The notes under the pieces are model-generated. The model ran no database searches and was not told the DNA's origin. It worked only from the letters and a program-made list of their open reading frames with translations. From an uncultured Ellagibacter sp. (GTDB taxonomy: Bacteria > Actinomycetota > Coriobacteriia > Coriobacteriales > Eggerthellaceae): 6,678 nucleotides of DNA. The translations under genes were made by a program, and so were the position numbers. Positions 5,114 to 6,678 of this stretch are shown here, piece after piece. Positions within the stretch are counted from its first letter, which is position 1. Each line of letters opens with the position of its first letter. The DNA lies in NCBI GenBank assembly GCA_934613165.1, contig CAKTSW010000077.1, forward strand, positions 1 to 6,678. The letters are read 5' to 3'.

Positions 5114-6678
5114 GTGTCTAGCGCAGCGATGATAGGCAGAGTCTTCAACAACCGATACCAGATCACCGAGCGCATCGGCATCGGCGGCATGGCCGAGGTG
5201 TACCAAGCGCAGGACAACGTGCTCGGTCGCCGCGTCGCCGTGAAGGTGATGCTGCCCCAGTACGCGGCCGACCCCGCGTTCGCGCAGCGCTTCCGCCAGG
5301 AAGCCGCGTCCGCCGCGAACCTGCAGAGCCCCTACATCGTGAACGTCTACGACTGGGGCCAAGACGACGGCACCTACTACATCGTCATGGAGTTCATCCG
5401 CGGCACCGACCTTAAAACCGGCATCGTGCAGCGCGGCGCGCTCAACCAGCGCAAAGTCGCCGAAATCGGCTCGCAGGTGTGCCAGGCCCTTTCGGTCGCG
5501 CACAACCAGGACATCATCCACCGCGACATCAAGCCGCAGAACATCATGGTCCAACCCGACGGCAACGTGAAGGTGATGGACTTCGGCATCGCGCGTGCGA
5601 AGAACTCGGTCAACTCCAAGACCTCCACCGTGCTCGGAACGGCCCACTACATCTCGCCCGAGCAGGCGCAGGGCAAAGAGCTCACCGCCGCAAGCGACAT
5701 CTACTCGCTCGGCGTCGTGCTGTTCGAAGCCGCCACGGGCAAGCTTCCCTTCGACGGCCCCGACGCGATCAGCGTCGCGATGAAGCAGGTGAACGAGGAA
5801 GCCCCCCTGCCGAGCGACTTCAAGCCCGACATCGACCCGGGCCTTGAGAGCATCATCGTGAAGGCCATGCAGAAGAACCCCGCGGAGCGCTTCGCCACGG
5901 CGAACGACATGCGCCTCGCGCTGAACGACTTCCTTGCAGGCCGCCCCGTCAACGTGGGCTCCGCCGCCATGATCGGCGGCTTCACGAACGAGCAGACGCG
6001 CGTCATGTCGCCCATCGACGGCCGCGCCGCTTCCGCCGACAGCACCATGGTCATGCCGCAGGGCGCCGTGAAGCCGGTTTCCCACTCCGGGCAGACCGCG
6101 TACCGCTCCTCAGACGCCATGCCCGAGGAAAAGGGAGGCAAGAAGAAGGTCGGCCTCATCGTGGGGCTCATCGCGGCCATCGCCGTCATCGCCATCGCCG
6201 CACTCGCGTTCTCGGGCGCGTTCGCCTCGGGAGACCCCGTGCCCGATGTGAAGGGGAAGACGCTCGAAGAGGCGACGAGCATCATCGAGAAGGCGGGCTT
6301 CACCGTCGGCACCACGAACTCGGTGCACGACGACAGCGTCGCCGCCGGCAGCGTCGTGAGCCAAGATCCCACCGCGGGAACGAAGAAGCCCGCGGGCACG
6401 AAGATCAACCTGAACATCTCCCAGGGGACCGAGCAGGTCACCGTTCCCGATATCACGAACAAAACGCCTGATGAGGCGCAACAGCTTGCCGATAAGGCAG
6501 GGCTTACGCTCAAGGCCGGCACACCCGTCTACGACGACAACGTGGAAAAGGGCAAGATCTCGACGCAGGATCTGAAGGCGGGCGACAAGGCCGCCAAGGG
6601 CTCCGTCATCACCTACGCGCTTTCCCTCGGCAGCGAGAAGGTCGCCGTGCCCGACGTCACCGGCAAGTCCGAAAGCGA
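5114..6678 (+). CDS. pknB: PknB-like PASTA-domain Ser/Thr protein kinase (3' end outside window)
   Basis: 521 codons are visible, starting at GTG and running off the window. Kinase domain (~15-275): glycine loop IGIGGMAEV 21-29, VAVK with Lys44, helix-C Glu63, catalytic HRDIKPQN 136-143 (Asp138), DFG 156-158, activation loop NSVNSKTSTVLGT 164-176 with likely autophosphorylation sites Thr170 and Thr172, and SPE 181-183. All catalytic residues are present. A juxtamembrane region (~276-345) carries repeated TRVM/TMVM motifs and ends in GGKKK. A transmembrane helix spans ~346-366. Outside lie two complete PASTA repeats (~374-438 and ~441-507) and the start of a third (PDVTGK at 513-518). Family knowledge: PASTA domains bind muropeptides or lipid II and control kinase activity over cell-wall synthesis and division; mycobacterial PknB has four repeats. 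It follows the SEDS-PBP gene by 79 bases and should act opposite the PP2C enzyme on the FHA and wall-synthesis proteins. Residue numbers use the GTG start. Confidence 0.95.
   Translation, partial: MSSAAMIGRVFNNRYQITERIGIGGMAEVYQAQDNVLGRRVAVKVMLPQYAADPAFAQRFRQEAASAANLQSPYIVNVYDWGQDDGTYYIVMEFIRGTDLKTGIVQRGALNQRKVAEIGSQVCQALSVAHNQDIIHRDIKPQNIMVQPDGNVKVMDFGIARAKNSVNSKTSTVLGTAHYISPEQAQGKELTAASDIYSLGVVLFEAATGKLPFDGPDAISVAMKQVNEEAPLPSDFKPDIDPGLESIIVKAMQKNPAERFATANDMRLALNDFLAGRPVNVGSAAMIGGFTNEQTRVMSPIDGRAASADSTMVMPQGAVKPVSHSGQTAYRSSDAMPEEKGGKKKVGLIVGLIAAIAVIAIAALAFSGAFASGDPVPDVKGKTLEEATSIIEKAGFTVGTTNSVHDDSVAAGSVVSQDPTAGTKKPAGTKINLNISQGTEQVTVPDITNKTPDEAQQLADKAGLTLKAGTPVYDDNVEKGKISTQDLKAGDKAAKGSVITYALSLGSEKVAVPDVTGKSES
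6233..6634 (+). repeat. Two tandem PASTA repeats in the kinase outer domain
   Basis: These are protein-level repeats of about 66 residues. Each begins with a V-P-D-[VI] motif (PVPDVKGKTLEEA, then TVPDITNKTPDEA), continues with an AGF/AGL element and V..G.[VI]..Q[DP], and ends in a strand before the next (INLNISQG, ITYALSLG). A third copy begins at about 6641 (VAVPDVTGK) and is cut by the window edge. The DNA copies have diverged, so this is old duplication rather than recent repeat DNA. Confidence 0.85.

Noticed and set aside
5129..5131. ATG at 5129 as the kinase start
   Set aside because: The strong AAGGAG at 5099 is 24 bases away, too far; the GTG at 5114 is at nine bases.

Overview
The window is high-GC bacterial DNA carrying one uninterrupted plus-strand gene cluster. 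Its order matches the signalling and cell-wall cluster known from Actinomycetota (mycobacterial fhaA-fhaB-pstP-rodA-pbpA-pknA-pknB). The direct fusion of the SEDS and penicillin-binding proteins, the lack of a pknA gene and the wording of the kinase sequence suggest the class Coriobacteriia, probably an Eggerthellaceae-like gut anaerobe. That placement is inference from family knowledge, not a search result.

Layout: (1) 1-514, the C-terminal part of an FhaA-like cytoplasmic FHA protein, with its start outside the window; (2) 531-944, a short membrane-anchored FHA protein (FhaB-like); (3) 944-2242, a PP2C phosphatase with a transmembrane helix and an extracytoplasmic domain (PstP-like); (4) 2239-5034, a single 931-residue polypeptide joining a complete RodA/FtsW-type SEDS glycosyltransferase to a complete class B penicillin-binding protein; (5) 5114-6678, a PknB-like Ser/Thr kinase with PASTA repeats, cut by the window end. 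The first four genes are packed with a 16-base gap, a 1-base overlap and a 4-base overlap. The only real gap is the 79 bases before the kinase, which are AT-rich for this window and may hold a weak promoter and a 23-codon ORF.

Expected joint function, from the known families: the PASTA kinase senses cell-wall fragments or lipid II outside and phosphorylates targets inside, the PP2C enzyme reverses this, the two FHA proteins read phosphothreonine marks, and the SEDS-PBP protein is the peptidoglycan polymerase plus crosslinker that the signalling controls. The most notable item is the natural SEDS-PBP fusion, in which all catalytic motifs of both halves are intact and the PBP keeps its own membrane anchor. 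No RNA genes, mobile elements, CRISPR arrays or clear terminators were seen.
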